Notes: a model not told the origin generated them from the sequence alone. DNA of 64,000 nucleotides from Ardenticatenales bacterium (GCA_020634575.1 JACKBM010000027.1:12389-76388); one strand, 5' to 3'; shown: positions 1 through 9,939, counted from the first letter of the stretch. Numbers and translations: made by a program.

Positions 1-265
1 AGCTTTACCTCATCTTTTGGCCCACAATCTGATTCTCCAGATGAGAAAACGGGACGTTTTAAAGACATTTCTCGTTTCAATAGTCGTGCAGCGTAGTACC
101 ATGGGCGCAGCGTAGTACCAAAAGGTGAGTCGTGGCTACATGCTGGCCCAGGCTGTTTGATTACACTGTATCTGTTCATCTGAGTGCATTTTTGCTGCGG
201 CAGGCTCCGCCAACGAGCTGCCGCCCGGGGATAACAAGACCAATTTGTTCGGAGCTAACTAACTA
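1..265. other. Upstream region with a short direct repeat
   Basis: No coding region is supported here. A 14-base direct repeat, GCAGCGTAGTACCA, occurs at 88-101 and again at 107-120 (19-base period). The rest shows no recognisable terminator, tRNA or strong promoter. It is presumably the upstream region of the C25 peptidase gene that follows. Confidence 0.5.
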
Positions 266-3200
266 ATGACCAAACGGACCTTTTCTCTACTTGCGGTAAC
301 CATTTTTGTCATCCTTCTCTCCCTGCCTCTGGCTGGCCTGGCCGCCCGAAGCGACACTTCCAGTTCAGATGCCACCTCGCGCATTGTGGCCTTAAGCAGC
401 AGCGACGAACAATTTTCCTTTACTTTTGCCCCCGGCGAGATGTCCCTACAGAATGGACGCATTGCGGTTGACGGGCTGACCAGCCTTCTGAGAGCTCCGG
501 GCGCCCCAGAACTGCCGTATTATCAGACCCTGATCGCTTTGCCGCCTGGCGCCATAGCCACCGCTGAGCTGGTTATTAATGGTTCAGAACAGATCGAGCA
601 GGTCGGCTATCTCAACCCGGCGCCCCAGCAAAATGAGCTTGACATGGACCTCAGCAACCTGGCTGAAGTCGACATTGATATCGATGCGCTCGCCCTGGAA
701 GACAAGGCCGATGCCGCTATCTATGAGCTCGACGCTTATTACCCTGGCGAGCGTTTTACACTCTCCGAGCCGGCTTATTTGCGGGACCTGCGCGTCGTAT
801 CCCTCAAGCTTTTCCCCCTGAGCTACAACCCGGCCACGGGCACCGCCGCGCTGATCACGGAGATGACTGTGACGGTTCATTTCCAGGGCAGTGACATGGC
901 TGTGAATGGCCCCTTAACAAACCGCGATGACGGCTATTTGCAGGGGTTCGCCGGCAGCATCCTTAATTTTGAACAGGCCGGGCAGTGGCGACATACGCCG
1001 GCACCGGCCGGTGGCGCCTCCAGCTTCCCCACCGGCATCGATACCTACCGGATTGCAGTCACCGCCGACGGCATCCATGAGATCAGCTACGCGGACCTTC
1101 AGGCAGCCGGTATGGACGTCGACAACATCGATCCGGGTACGTTGGAGATGATGTATCGGGGCAACCCGGTCGCTTACCAGTTTGTTGGTAATGGCAACAA
1201 TGTTTTTGAAAGTGGGGAAGCCGTCCGCTTCTATGGCGAAATCTTTGATTCCAGCCGCTATGAGGAACTGTACGAGGATACCAACTTCTACTGGATCTGG
1301 GCCGGCGGCACGCCAACCCTGGCTGGCAATAGCAGCAGCGACAGTGGCCAACCAGCCGCAACCAGTTTCCGCGACACCGTCATCCTGGAAGCGCAAAATT
1401 GGTACTACACATCCCAGACCAACCATTGGGACGAATTCCCCAATGATCCGGATGCCTACTTCTATGACTATGTGACCTGGTCCGTAGAAAATTTCAGCAA
1501 GGCATACCCCATTAATCTGCCGGACCCAGATACCAGCGGCGCCAATGCCTCCATCAAGGTCGAATTCTTTTCGCTGGGACAGGTATTGCTGGGCCTCGTC
1601 GAGCAAGACCATGCCGCCACGGTCACCCTCAATAACGACCCCAATGTCGGGGTGTCGCCAACACCGTGGAAAGGACGCCGCAGCGAAAATACCTATGCTT
1701 TCATTCCGGCCTCGACCCTTCTGGATGGCACAAACAACGTCAACGTCGTGTTTGCTACCAATATTGATGATGGCGTAAACAGCACCACAGACCGCCTGCT
1801 CATCAATGACATCACGGTCGAGTACAACCGCTTCTTTGTGGCGGTGGATGATCAGCTCATTTTTGATCATGCTGGCCAACATGCGTTTACGGTCAGCGAG
1901 CTGGCAACCAACGTCCCGGCCGATCTGCACATATGGGAGATAACAAACCCACTGCTGCCGGTACGCCTGGACAGCACCAGCGCGTCGATCACCGGCAGCG
2001 GCCCGTATTCTGTCAGCTTCGGTGACAGTACGACTGGCGATATTGCCTATATCGTCGCCACAGAAGCGGCCATCATTGATGTGGCACCAGCCGACCTGAC
2101 TGAGTACAACGGGCCGGATCTGGATCCGGCCGGTGGCGCTGACTGGATTGCCATCAGCCACAGCACCATGCTGACAGCGGCCAACAACCTGGCAACACAC
2201 CGTAGCAACGCCCTTTACGGCGGCATGACCACGCAAGTCGTGGATGTTCTGGACATCTACAACCAATATGGCTATGGCTTTGCCCTGCCAACTGCCATTC
2301 AAGACTACCTGAGCCATGCAATGAATGATTGGCCCAGTGCCCCAGGCTACGTCGTCCTGTTTGGCGACGCCAATATCAACCCAAACGGCCATCCGACGCT
2401 GAATGGCACATCCTGGTGGATCGCCGATGAACCAAATTTCGTCGTCACGGACTTCAAATTTGTGGATCGCTTCCTGGGGCTGGTGCCTTCGGACCACATT
2501 TATAGCACCCTGATCGGCACAGACCTGATTCCTGATATCGCGGTCGGCCGGCTGGCGGCGCAGTCGAATGCAGAAGCGCAAGCGATGGTTGATAAAATCA
2601 TCTTCTACGAGCAGAACGGCCAAAGCGTAGCCGGCCTGGATGGACATGAAGAGGTACTCTTCGTGTCCGACAATGCGGATGAAGGCGGCGACTTCTGTCA
2701 GCAGAACATCCTGACTGCCTCCTACATTCCCGGCAGCTTCACGACCCATCCGCTCTGCCTGGACAACATGACAGTCGATGCCTTGAGACAGTCCATGAAG
2801 GACCTGATCAACAGCCCGAATGGCATCTCGCTGCTCAATTATCGCGGTCACGGCGCTGTCAATGCCTGGGCATCGAATTCGCCGTCCAATGCTATTCTCC
2901 ATGTCAATTCCCCATCGTTCTGGCTAAATCCGGGGAATCCCCCTGTCATCTTCAGCCTCGATTGTCTGGATGGCAACTTCGCCCAGCCAGGCTTCCCTGG
3001 TCTGGGTGAGACGGTGCTGGGTTATGATATGAAAGGTACTGCCGGTCACTGGTCTTCAACCGGGCTGGGCTTCTGGTTTGAGCATGAACTATTATCGATA
3101 GAAGTTTATGACGCCCTCTTCGGCCAGGGCATCGTCCGCTTTGGCGACGCCATTAACTTCTCCAAAACGCAATATTGGCAGGCCAGCCAGACCTTTGGCT

Positions 3201-3685
3201 ACGATGTCTCCGAGCTATACTCTTTTGTCCTTCAGGGCGACCCGGCAATGCATCTATTCCGGTCTGAAGTCTCCCTGGACAAGCAGGTGAACGCCACCAA
3301 CTTCCTGGTTGGCGACCCGGTCACCCTGACGCTGACAATTGAGAACAACGCCCTCTACCCGGCGCATGTCGTCATCACAGACACAATGCCGGTGGGGGTT
3401 ACTTACCTGGGCTACAGCGCCACGACCACGGCTACGCTGGTTGGCCCGGAACCGACCTTCGCGCTGAGCTGGGGGGCCGACATGACAGATACAGTACATG
3501 CCGGTATTCCGGCCGGTGCCCAGGCGACGCTGGAAATCTATGGCGTCGCCGCCGTAGCCGGCGCATATGACCATACAGCCCAGCTCCAGGTCACCGGTTT
3601 TGACCTGAATATGGCCAACAACCAGGCGACGGTCAGCTATGACATCATGCAGAAGATTCTCCTGCCCATCATCGTCCGGCGATGA
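266..3685 (+). CDS. Secreted gingipain-type (C25) cysteine peptidase with C-terminal DUF11 domain
   Basis: 1139 aa. Residues 1-27 form a signal peptide (hydrophobic core LLAVTIFVILLSLPLAG). Residues ~60-230 resemble the C25 propeptide (GAPELPYYQTLIALPPGA), and the C25 catalytic domain lies roughly at 640-990. The catalytic dyad is visible: His862 in RGHGAVNAW and Cys900 in SLDCLDGNF. A DUF11-type beta domain follows (~1003-1115, DKQVNATNFLVGDPVTL). The protein ends KILLPIIVRR, a motif type that also occurs inside the CAP protein at 25606-27402 (VYIPVIR). It is therefore an exported Cys endopeptidase, probably surface-attached; the substrate is unknown. A second C25 peptidase lies at 5093-7204. 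The family call is firm; activity is inferred from the dyad only. Confidence 0.88.
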   Translation: MTKRTFSLLAVTIFVILLSLPLAGLAARSDTSSSDATSRIVALSSSDEQFSFTFAPGEMSLQNGRIAVDGLTSLLRAPGAPELPYYQTLIALPPGAIATAELVINGSEQIEQVGYLNPAPQQNELDMDLSNLAEVDIDIDALALEDKADAAIYELDAYYPGERFTLSEPAYLRDLRVVSLKLFPLSYNPATGTAALITEMTVTVHFQGSDMAVNGPLTNRDDGYLQGFAGSILNFEQAGQWRHTPAPAGGASSFPTGIDTYRIAVTADGIHEISYADLQAAGMDVDNIDPGTLEMMYRGNPVAYQFVGNGNNVFESGEAVRFYGEIFDSSRYEELYEDTNFYWIWAGGTPTLAGNSSSDSGQPAATSFRDTVILEAQNWYYTSQTNHWDEFPNDPDAYFYDYVTWSVENFSKAYPINLPDPDTSGANASIKVEFFSLGQVLLGLVEQDHAATVTLNNDPNVGVSPTPWKGRRSENTYAFIPASTLLDGTNNVNVVFATNIDDGVNSTTDRLLINDITVEYNRFFVAVDDQLIFDHAGQHAFTVSELATNVPADLHIWEITNPLLPVRLDSTSASITGSGPYSVSFGDSTTGDIAYIVATEAAIIDVAPADLTEYNGPDLDPAGGADWIAISHSTMLTAANNLATHRSNALYGGMTTQVVDVLDIYNQYGYGFALPTAIQDYLSHAMNDWPSAPGYVVLFGDANINPNGHPTLNGTSWWIADEPNFVVTDFKFVDRFLGLVPSDHIYSTLIGTDLIPDIAVGRLAAQSNAEAQAMVDKIIFYEQNGQSVAGLDGHEEVLFVSDNADEGGDFCQQNILTASYIPGSFTTHPLCLDNMTVDALRQSMKDLINSPNGISLLNYRGHGAVNAWASNSPSNAILHVNSPSFWLNPGNPPVIFSLDCLDGNFAQPGFPGLGETVLGYDMKGTAGHWSSTGLGFWFEHELLSIEVYDALFGQGIVRFGDAINFSKTQYWQASQTFGYDVSELYSFVLQGDPAMHLFRSEVSLDKQVNATNFLVGDPVTLTLTIENNALYPAHVVITDTMPVGVTYLGYSATTTATLVGPEPTFALSWGADMTDTVHAGIPAGAQATLEIYGVAAVAGAYDHTAQLQVTGFDLNMANNQATVSYDIMQKILLPIIVRR

Positions 3686-3798
3686 TGAGTGCTGGCACAC
3701 AACACTGTACAAATAGGTAACGGCACGTCATAATAGGGGTACTATTCAATGCAGCCAACGAGCCGAAACGACGTGTTACTCAGGGATCGCAAAACCAT

Positions 3799-4968
3799 AT
3801 GCTAAGCAAACGGCAGACATTTCGTCTCATCTTCAGTCTCGGCCTGCTCGGTCTCATCGGGTTGACCTGGATCTTACCGACCCAGGCCGCCCAGGGCCCC
3901 ACAGCAATCACCCTGGACTACTTTGAAGGCTTCTGGGACGGAGAGATCGTGGAGCTGGAATGGGGGACAGGCACCGAGCTTAACACCCAGGGCTTCGAGA
4001 TCATGCGCGTCGAGAGCAGCACGCAACCAGCGAACAAAGACGATGGTTTCGAACTGATCGTCGTTGAAGTTGAGGGCGAGCTTTACGGGCCAGGTTTTAT
4101 CAGCTTAGTTCCCCCGATGGGCACAGGTATCACCGGCGGCGACTACCTCGCCTTTGATGCCGATGTTGATCCTGAGACAACTTACTGGTACATCATTGTT
4201 GAGCACGAAAATTCCGGCGCGGTCAACTATCATGACGCGCCCGGCGACATGGTGCGGGTAGATACGATGGCAGGCACACCGACGCCAACACCATCTGGAC
4301 TGGGCGGTGGCAGTGGTAACAGCACGGCGACACCCACGCTCACCCCCCAGCCAAGCAACACGCCTCAACCTACCGCCACCCAATCCACGGGTGGCGGTAG
4401 CGGGCCCACTGCCACCCCGGAAAGCACCCGGCAGGGGGTAGCCACGGCGACCAGCGCTGCTCCGCAGCCCACCAGTAGTGGGGGTGATGGTGGCTTTACC
4501 GGCGCCTCGGCGCAACCGACGGCAACCCTGGCCAATAGCTCTCTGCCCGGCGGCAGCACTGGTGATAGCGGCGCCATCGCCCAGATTACCGCCACGTCCG
4601 CTCCTGGCGACTACCCGGCCCCTGACGGTGGCCCCAGCGAAGGCACGGACAATACTGAAACTTACCCGGATGGGCTGCCGACCGCGACCCCGTACCCAAT
4701 TAGCGAAATTAACGGGCAGGGCAATGGCACAGACAATGGGGCAGTTGAAGGTGAGACCGTTCCCGGCAACGGTTTTCCCGGTACGTTTAACAACACGACC
4801 GGCAACAACGTCAGCTCCAATGATTTCCTGAATGGCAGCGATGCCCAACAGGGTGAAACCCAGAGCCGAGAACGGCTTTTGTTGTGGATTGGCTTCATCG
4901 CCGCCATGCTGGTTTTTGCCGGCGGCATGTTTGGCTCGATCATCCTGTTTACTCGCCAACGCGCGTAA
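3799..4968 (+). CDS. Surface protein: signal peptide, FN3-like domain, Thr/Pro/Gly-rich stalk, C-terminal membrane anchor
   Basis: 389 aa. A signal peptide (about 1-31, LIFSLGLLGLIGLTWILP) is followed by one beta-sandwich domain (about 33-155; the pattern VELEWGTGTELNTQGFEI is FN3-like). Residues ~165-345 are low complexity, rich in T, P, S, G and N (TPTPTPSG and similar). One membrane helix, about 359-382 (LLLWIGFIAAMLVFAGG), precedes RQRA. The architecture suggests an extracellular domain held off the membrane by a flexible stalk, whose Thr residues are plausible O-glycosylation sites. It sits between two C25 peptidases and may be their substrate or scaffold (inference). No enzymatic motif is seen. 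Confidence 0.8.
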   Translation: MLSKRQTFRLIFSLGLLGLIGLTWILPTQAAQGPTAITLDYFEGFWDGEIVELEWGTGTELNTQGFEIMRVESSTQPANKDDGFELIVVEVEGELYGPGFISLVPPMGTGITGGDYLAFDADVDPETTYWYIIVEHENSGAVNYHDAPGDMVRVDTMAGTPTPTPSGLGGGSGNSTATPTLTPQPSNTPQPTATQSTGGGSGPTATPESTRQGVATATSAAPQPTSSGGDGGFTGASAQPTATLANSSLPGGSTGDSGAIAQITATSAPGDYPAPDGGPSEGTDNTETYPDGLPTATPYPISEINGQGNGTDNGAVEGETVPGNGFPGTFNNTTGNNVSSNDFLNGSDAQQGETQSRERLLLWIGFIAAMLVFAGGMFGSIILFTRQRA

Positions 4969-5092
4969 ACAGCGTTTTCAGTCGTATTCTACTGCTGGCG
5001 GTTGTATGCCGCCTGACCCGGGCAGACCGCCGCGGTTGAGTAATACCTCTCGCCGAGCAGCAGGCGCGGTTTCCCGACCAACACATATCGGT

Positions 5093-7204
5093 ATGAAACG
5101 TATTTCCACCTTCCTCATGGGTTGCCTCCTGTTGGCGGCCATATTCACTCTGGTTGCCTGCAACCGCGATGAAGAGACTGTCGATGAACCGGCCGGTGAA
5201 CTCCAGGCCGGCACCGTCAAAATCCTGGTTGACCAGGCCGGCATGTATGCTGTCGATAAGGCCGCTCTGGCCGAGGCCGGCCTCAGCCTGGAGACGTTGG
5301 CCGCCGACAATCTGGCCCTCAGCCAGGGCGATCAGCCCATCCCCTTCCTGATTGATGGCGATCAGCTTATTTTCTACGGCGCCGCCCCGGATAACCGCTA
5401 CACCGCCTACCGCCCCTACCTCCTGCGCAGCGGCGCCACGGGTACCCAGATCGCGGCAATGGCGAACAGCACAGACGCCGGTCCGCGCCTGAACCAGATC
5501 AACTACACCCTGTTGCTGGAACAGGAAAACGTCTATGTCAGCAACGCGCGCACCGAGGAAAATGAGGAAACCTGGTTCTGGCAGACAATCCGGCCGGAAT
5601 CAACCGGCGTCCTCTCAGCCACCATCCCCTTTGTGGGCAGCGGCGCCGCCACCGCCACCGTGGAACTGTACGGTGCCACCTACAATGACAGTTCGGCCAT
5701 TGATCACGATTTTGACCTGGTGATTAACGGCAACCGCGTAGGCACGATCGCCTGGGATGGGCAAACCTGGCAGCAGGGCAGTTTGGCGGTACCGGCCGGT
5801 ACTCTCCACACTGGAACCAATGAGATCATCATCGACAACAGCGTCCCTGGCGCCGTCCTGATCGACACCATGCAGCTCAACTGGCTCCGTCTCGATATCG
5901 AAGTGCCCCCCACAGCAGTAGATGATCGGCTGGAGGTCCACGGCGTAAGCGGCCTAGTCCCCATGAGTGGCTTTTCGGCCCCACCCAAAGTGTTTGACGT
6001 GAGCAACGCCAGCGAACCCATCCAAATCACGGGCTGGGATTTTGTCGGCGGCATTGCTGAGATCGGTATCGCCGACGGGCAAACGCTGCTGGCAGTTGGC
6101 CCCAACGGCTATCGCGAGCCCGCCAGCATCACCGGCTTCCGGGCCAGCGACTGGCGCGCCACCAGCAACCAGGCCGATCTGCTCATCGTCACAACCGACC
6201 CGTTCATCCCGGCATTGGAACCGCTCGTTACCCAGCGTCAGGAACAGGGGCTGACTGTCGCTGTCGTCCCCCTGGCCGAAATCTACGATGAATTTGGCTA
6301 CGGCCTGGAGAGCCCCGAAAGCATCCAGCAGTTTGTCCAATACGCCTACGAAAACTGGGCCGAGCCGGCCCCACGCTACCTCTTCCTGGTTGGCGATGCC
6401 AGCTATGATTACCAGGGCTTCCTGGGGCCGGTGCCGGCCAGCAACGTGCCCTCGCTGATTGTGCCGGTCGCCTATAGCGGTGAAACCGTCAGTGATACCC
6501 GCCTGGCCGATGTTGACGGTGACATGAAGCCGGATCTGGCTGTGGGCCGCTGGCCCGTGAACAGCGCCGGTGAGGTTGAAGATCTCGTCGCCCGCACCCT
6601 GGCCTACGAAGCGGGCCAGGCCAGCGACCAGGCCATTTTCACGGCTGACGGCACCGAAGAACAGTTTGCCGTCATCAGCGACCGCTTCCTCGCCGCCAGC
6701 AACCTCGACAATGAGCGCAGCCGCCGCCTCTATGGCGCCCCCGCTGACGAAGTCACCGACATCTGGAACGAAGGCGCCTGGCTGGTCACCTACACCGGCC
6801 ACGGTAGCCTGGACAAATGGGGCCGGGATGATGTCCTGAGCGAAGAGGCGCTTAGTGACCTGGATGAGGCTGATGTAGCCCCACCCATCGTCCTCCAGTT
6901 CACCTGCCTGACTGGCTTTTTCGCCCATCCGTCCGTGCAATCCATCTCTGAGGCACTCCTGCTCAATGATGCCGGTCCGGTCCTATTGCTCGGCGCAACC
7001 AGCCTGACGCTCTCCTCCAGCCAGGAGCCGTTGGCGCTGGGCCTGCTCAACGAGCTGCAAAACCCGGCCAACGAACGCATCGGCGACGCCCTCCAGATCG
7101 CCAAAGCCGGCCTGGACGTCAGCAACGGCGGCATTCGCGAGGTCAGCGACACCTTCGGCCTCCTGGGCGATCCCAGTGCACTGATAATCCGGCCGGGCGG
7201 CTGA
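5093..7204 (+). CDS. Lipoprotein gingipain-type (C25) cysteine peptidase
   Basis: 703 aa from the ATG at 5093. The frame is open upstream to 4832, but only this start gives a proper lipoprotein signal (MKRISTFLMGCLLLAAIF, then lipobox LVAC at residues ~17-20). The C25 catalytic domain occupies roughly residues 370-700, with His570 in TYTGHGSLDKWG and Cys605 in FTCLTGFF. The N-terminal ~330 residues are beta-rich, as in the first C25 protein of this window, but no DUF11 tail is present. It is predicted to sit on the outer face of the membrane through a lipid anchor. It shares the dyad layout and the FGYG.....IQ segment before the catalytic domain with the 266-3685 protein, so the two look like diverged paralogues. 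Confidence 0.86.
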   Translation: MKRISTFLMGCLLLAAIFTLVACNRDEETVDEPAGELQAGTVKILVDQAGMYAVDKAALAEAGLSLETLAADNLALSQGDQPIPFLIDGDQLIFYGAAPDNRYTAYRPYLLRSGATGTQIAAMANSTDAGPRLNQINYTLLLEQENVYVSNARTEENEETWFWQTIRPESTGVLSATIPFVGSGAATATVELYGATYNDSSAIDHDFDLVINGNRVGTIAWDGQTWQQGSLAVPAGTLHTGTNEIIIDNSVPGAVLIDTMQLNWLRLDIEVPPTAVDDRLEVHGVSGLVPMSGFSAPPKVFDVSNASEPIQITGWDFVGGIAEIGIADGQTLLAVGPNGYREPASITGFRASDWRATSNQADLLIVTTDPFIPALEPLVTQRQEQGLTVAVVPLAEIYDEFGYGLESPESIQQFVQYAYENWAEPAPRYLFLVGDASYDYQGFLGPVPASNVPSLIVPVAYSGETVSDTRLADVDGDMKPDLAVGRWPVNSAGEVEDLVARTLAYEAGQASDQAIFTADGTEEQFAVISDRFLAASNLDNERSRRLYGAPADEVTDIWNEGAWLVTYTGHGSLDKWGRDDVLSEEALSDLDEADVAPPIVLQFTCLTGFFAHPSVQSISEALLLNDAGPVLLLGATSLTLSSSQEPLALGLLNELQNPANERIGDALQIAKAGLDVSNGGIREVSDTFGLLGDPSALIIRPGG

Positions 7205-7230
7205 TGCTAACAGCCAGGAGGCAATGAATC

Positions 7231-7686
7231 ATGCAACTACTCGCAACAAAGCAGCGATTCAGATCCAATCTGCTTTCAGGTCTGCTTGGTGGCGCAGTTG
7301 GTGGCTTAATATTTACCATCCTGACAATGCTGATAAGCCTCGGTTGGCAACCTTCACTTCATTCAGTTTTTCTACTAATATCCATGGTGCCCATCTATCT
7401 CTTTGGCGCTGTGATCGGAGGGATGATGGGCTGTTGCGCCGGTATTTTGCTTCCCATTGGCTATCGACAGGCGGGCATCACGGCTACAGCGAAGATGATA
7501 CTCTTGACTGGGATTTGCATAGGTCTTGTTTATCCCGTTGGCCTTATTCTGATAAATCTAGTCTTGATACCCGAAAACACAGCAGAAATTAGCGACGCTC
7601 TTGCCGCTATTCCGGCGGGCATCATCGCCGGCGCGATCGGTGGTTGGGTCGCCTGGAAAATTGCGGATCGGTCAGTCTCAGTTTAG
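7231..7686 (+). CDS. Small four-helix membrane protein, unknown function
   Basis: 151 aa, about four transmembrane segments (SNLLSGLLGGAVGGLIFTI; VFLLISMVPIYLFGAVIGG; MILLTGICIGLVYPVGLI; IPAGIIAGAIGGWVAW), Gly/Ala-rich helix faces and short loops. AGGAGG at 7214-7219 precedes the start. An ATG at 7224 is better spaced from that site but opens a frame with no protein-like composition; 7231 gives the membrane protein. The sequence is visibly more AT-rich than its neighbours, so it may have a different history. I recognise no family. Confidence 0.7.
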   Translation: MQLLATKQRFRSNLLSGLLGGAVGGLIFTILTMLISLGWQPSLHSVFLLISMVPIYLFGAVIGGMMGCCAGILLPIGYRQAGITATAKMILLTGICIGLVYPVGLILINLVLIPENTAEISDALAAIPAGIIAGAIGGWVAWKIADRSVSV

Positions 7687-7795
7687 CCGCAAGTTTCTCT
7701 GCGCCAAGATTATCTAAACGGTGGCTAAACGCAGACTGAGTTAGCGATTTGAGGTTCGCCCCCCATCCCCTTTTCGCGTATTATTTGCCGCACAT

Positions 7796-8866
7796 GTGCA
7801 ACCCCTTTGCTCTCGATCAGGAATTGTCTTGCTAGCCGACCAACCCGAACAGCCAGGTACCGACCTCATCGCCCCAGCTGAAACAGAAAAGAAAAACTGG
7901 CGGCGCTGGCTACGCTGGTTGCTCAGCCTGGGCCTTACGGCGGTTACCATCTGGTACATCAGTCGGGATGTAGATCTGACCGAGGTGGGACAGTCGCTAC
8001 GCGGAGCCGCCCTGGGCTGGGTTGTGTTGGGGTTGCTGATTATCGGCGTGACCGGGCTGGCCAAGGCGTGGCGCTGGCAGCAGCTTTTTTCGCCGCGCCA
8101 GGAGGCGCCGGCTTTTCGCCATTTGTTCTGGTCACTGTTGCTGGGGCAGTTCCTAAACCTGGCTCTATGGCGCTTCGGCGATCTGGCCCGGGTTTATGAT
8201 TTGAACCAGCGGACCGGCCGGTCCAAAACCCTCATCCTCAGCACCATCGTCGTCGAAAAAAGCCTCCACCTGCTCTTTGTCCTGCTGACACTGCTGCTCT
8301 TCCTGCCCTTCATCGTCCTGCCCATGGTGCGCACGCCAGTCATAGCCACAACCTGGGTGGTAGTTCCCTTGCTGGCTGTTTTCTACTTGCTTGCCTTTCA
8401 GACCGATCTCATCATTCGGCTCAGCAAAAAGGTCGGCGCCTGGCTGCCGGCGCCGCTGGAGGAACGGCTGCTGCGTATGGCCATCTCCGGGCTGGAGGGG
8501 TTGGCTGCCCTCAGAGACCGTCGGGCCGTGCTGTTGCTGCTCGTAAGCTCAGCGCTCATCGCGCTCCTGGAAATTGCCACCCCCTATGTCATCTTCTTTG
8601 CCTTCGACTTACCCTTTGGCTTTGTCGAAGCCGCGCTTTTGAATATGGCCCTGGCCCTGGGTTTCGTTGCCCCCAGCACACCGCTCAAGATTGGCATCTT
8701 TGAATGGCTGACCATCTTTGTCCTGCGCCAGTTTGCCGATCTGCCGGATTCGCTGGGGCTGAGCTACGCCCTGGTTTTCCACGGGGTTGTCATCCTGCCG
8801 ACCGTTATCCTGGGCTTCATGGCCACGGTGCGCAGCCGCTGGCGCTGGCCCCGCTGGCCAGGTTGA
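7796..8866 (+). CDS. YbhN/LPG-synthase-TM family membrane protein (flippase-like), copy 1
   Basis: 356 aa, GTG start (the ATG at 7794 is out of frame). A cytosolic N-terminus (residues 1-35) precedes a multi-helix membrane domain of the UPF0104/lysylphosphatidylglycerol-synthetase TM type: conserved WRFGDLARVYDLNQ, the VVEKSLHLLFVL segment and the C-terminal FVAPSTPLKIGIFEW/FHGVVILPTVILG region. The soluble synthetase domain of MprF is absent, so lipid or glycolipid translocation is the likely role rather than aminoacyl transfer (family-based inference). TATTAT at 7779-7784 may be the -10 box. The next gene starts 3 bases after the stop, so it heads a glycan operon. Two more copies lie at 21852-22856 and 55151-56170. 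Confidence 0.82.
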   Translation: MQPLCSRSGIVLLADQPEQPGTDLIAPAETEKKNWRRWLRWLLSLGLTAVTIWYISRDVDLTEVGQSLRGAALGWVVLGLLIIGVTGLAKAWRWQQLFSPRQEAPAFRHLFWSLLLGQFLNLALWRFGDLARVYDLNQRTGRSKTLILSTIVVEKSLHLLFVLLTLLLFLPFIVLPMVRTPVIATTWVVVPLLAVFYLLAFQTDLIIRLSKKVGAWLPAPLEERLLRMAISGLEGLAALRDRRAVLLLLVSSALIALLEIATPYVIFFAFDLPFGFVEAALLNMALALGFVAPSTPLKIGIFEWLTIFVLRQFADLPDSLGLSYALVFHGVVILPTVILGFMATVRSRWRWPRWPG

Positions 8867-8869
8867 CCC

Positions 8870-9937
8870 ATGTACACGGTCATCATCCCTGCCTACAATG
8901 CCGCCCGCACCATCGGCGCTTGCCTGCAAGCGTTACAGCAGCAGACCCTTCCGGCCGATCAATTTGAAATCCTCGTCATTGACGATGGCTCAACCGATGA
9001 CACGGGCGCTATCGCCGCCAGCTACGGCGCCCGCGTCCTCCGCAAAGAGCGGGGTCGCCCCGCCGCCGCCCGCAACGCCGGCATCGCCGCCGCCCATGGC
9101 GACATCGTCTGCTTCACCGACGCTGACTGCGAGCCCCTGCCAGACTGGCTGGCGCAGATCGTCGCGCCCCTGTTGAGTGATAACACGATCGCCGGCAGCA
9201 AAGGGGTCTATCGCACCCGCCAGCGGGCCCCGATTGCCCGCTTTGTCCAGCTCGAGTATCAGGAGAAATATAGCCAGCTGGCCGGCCAGAGCGCCATCAA
9301 CATGGTCGACACCTATTCAGCCGCCTTCCGGCGCGATATCCTGCTGGCCCACGATGGCTTTGACACCCGTTTCCCCTACGCCGAAGATCGCGAGCTGGCC
9401 TACCGGCTGGCCGCCGCCGGCTGCAAATTTGCCTTCGCCCCGGCTGCGGCTGTCTACCATTTCCATGCCGCGACCCATTGGGCTTATCTGCGCAAAAAGA
9501 TGGTCAATGGCTACTGGGTCGCCCAGATCATGCGCCGTTTCCCGGAACAGGGGGTGGCGGACAAACATACGCCCCGGCTGCAAAAGCTCCAGATCGCTCT
9601 GGCCGGTCTTTTCCTGGGTAGCAGCCCGCTGGCGGCCCTGAGCAGCTTCTGGCTGGGCGGCTGGCCCTGGCTCCTGCCGGCGCTGCTGTTGTTGGCCTTC
9701 GCTGCCACCACACCCCGCTTCCTGCGCCACACCTGGCAGCACGACCGGCCGATGATCTTCTTCGCCCCCTATCTGCTCCTTTTTCGCTCTATCGCCCTCG
9801 GCTGCGGCTACATTTACGGCATCCTGGCGCCGCCGGACAGTCTGGAGCAGGAAACGGCCGGCGGCGCCGCCTCCCTGCTCACGTTGGGCCGCTTGCTCCT
9901 GCGAATGATCCGCTACTGGCTCAAGCCCACCCCCTGA
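8870..9937 (+). CDS. Family 2 glycosyltransferase with C-terminal membrane helices
   Basis: 355 aa. GT-A fold nucleotide-sugar binding region at the N-terminus (YTVIIPAYNAARTIG; LVIDDGSTDDTGA), DxD-like metal site TDADCEP near residue 85, an acceptor-side loop PYAEDRELAYRLAAAG near 165-180, then two or three hydrophobic segments after residue 240 (LFLGSSPLAALSSFW; WPWLLPALLLLAFAAT). It should transfer a sugar from a nucleotide donor to a lipid-linked or surface acceptor at the inner face of the membrane. Separated by 3 and 2 bases from its neighbours, so translationally linked to the flippase-like and DUF2723 genes. Confidence 0.85.
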   Translation: MYTVIIPAYNAARTIGACLQALQQQTLPADQFEILVIDDGSTDDTGAIAASYGARVLRKERGRPAAARNAGIAAAHGDIVCFTDADCEPLPDWLAQIVAPLLSDNTIAGSKGVYRTRQRAPIARFVQLEYQEKYSQLAGQSAINMVDTYSAAFRRDILLAHDGFDTRFPYAEDRELAYRLAAAGCKFAFAPAAAVYHFHAATHWAYLRKKMVNGYWVAQIMRRFPEQGVADKHTPRLQKLQIALAGLFLGSSPLAALSSFWLGGWPWLLPALLLLAFAATTPRFLRHTWQHDRPMIFFAPYLLLFRSIALGCGYIYGILAPPDSLEQETAGGAASLLTLGRLLLRMIRYWLKPTP

Positions 9938-9939
9938 CC

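Noticed and set aside
914..2902. 662-residue minus-strand open frame opposite the first C25 gene
   Set aside because: It is the antisense shadow of a GC-rich coding region; the plus frame has a signal peptide, C25 catalytic residues and a DUF11 domain.
4832..5092. N-terminal extension of the second C25 peptidase
   Set aside because: It overlaps the upstream gene and lacks protein-like composition; the ATG at 5093 yields a lipoprotein signal with a lipobox.
7224..7592. 122-residue frame starting at the better-spaced ATG
   Set aside because: Composition (many H, S, R, W without pattern) is that of a shifted frame; the 7231 frame encodes a clear membrane protein.
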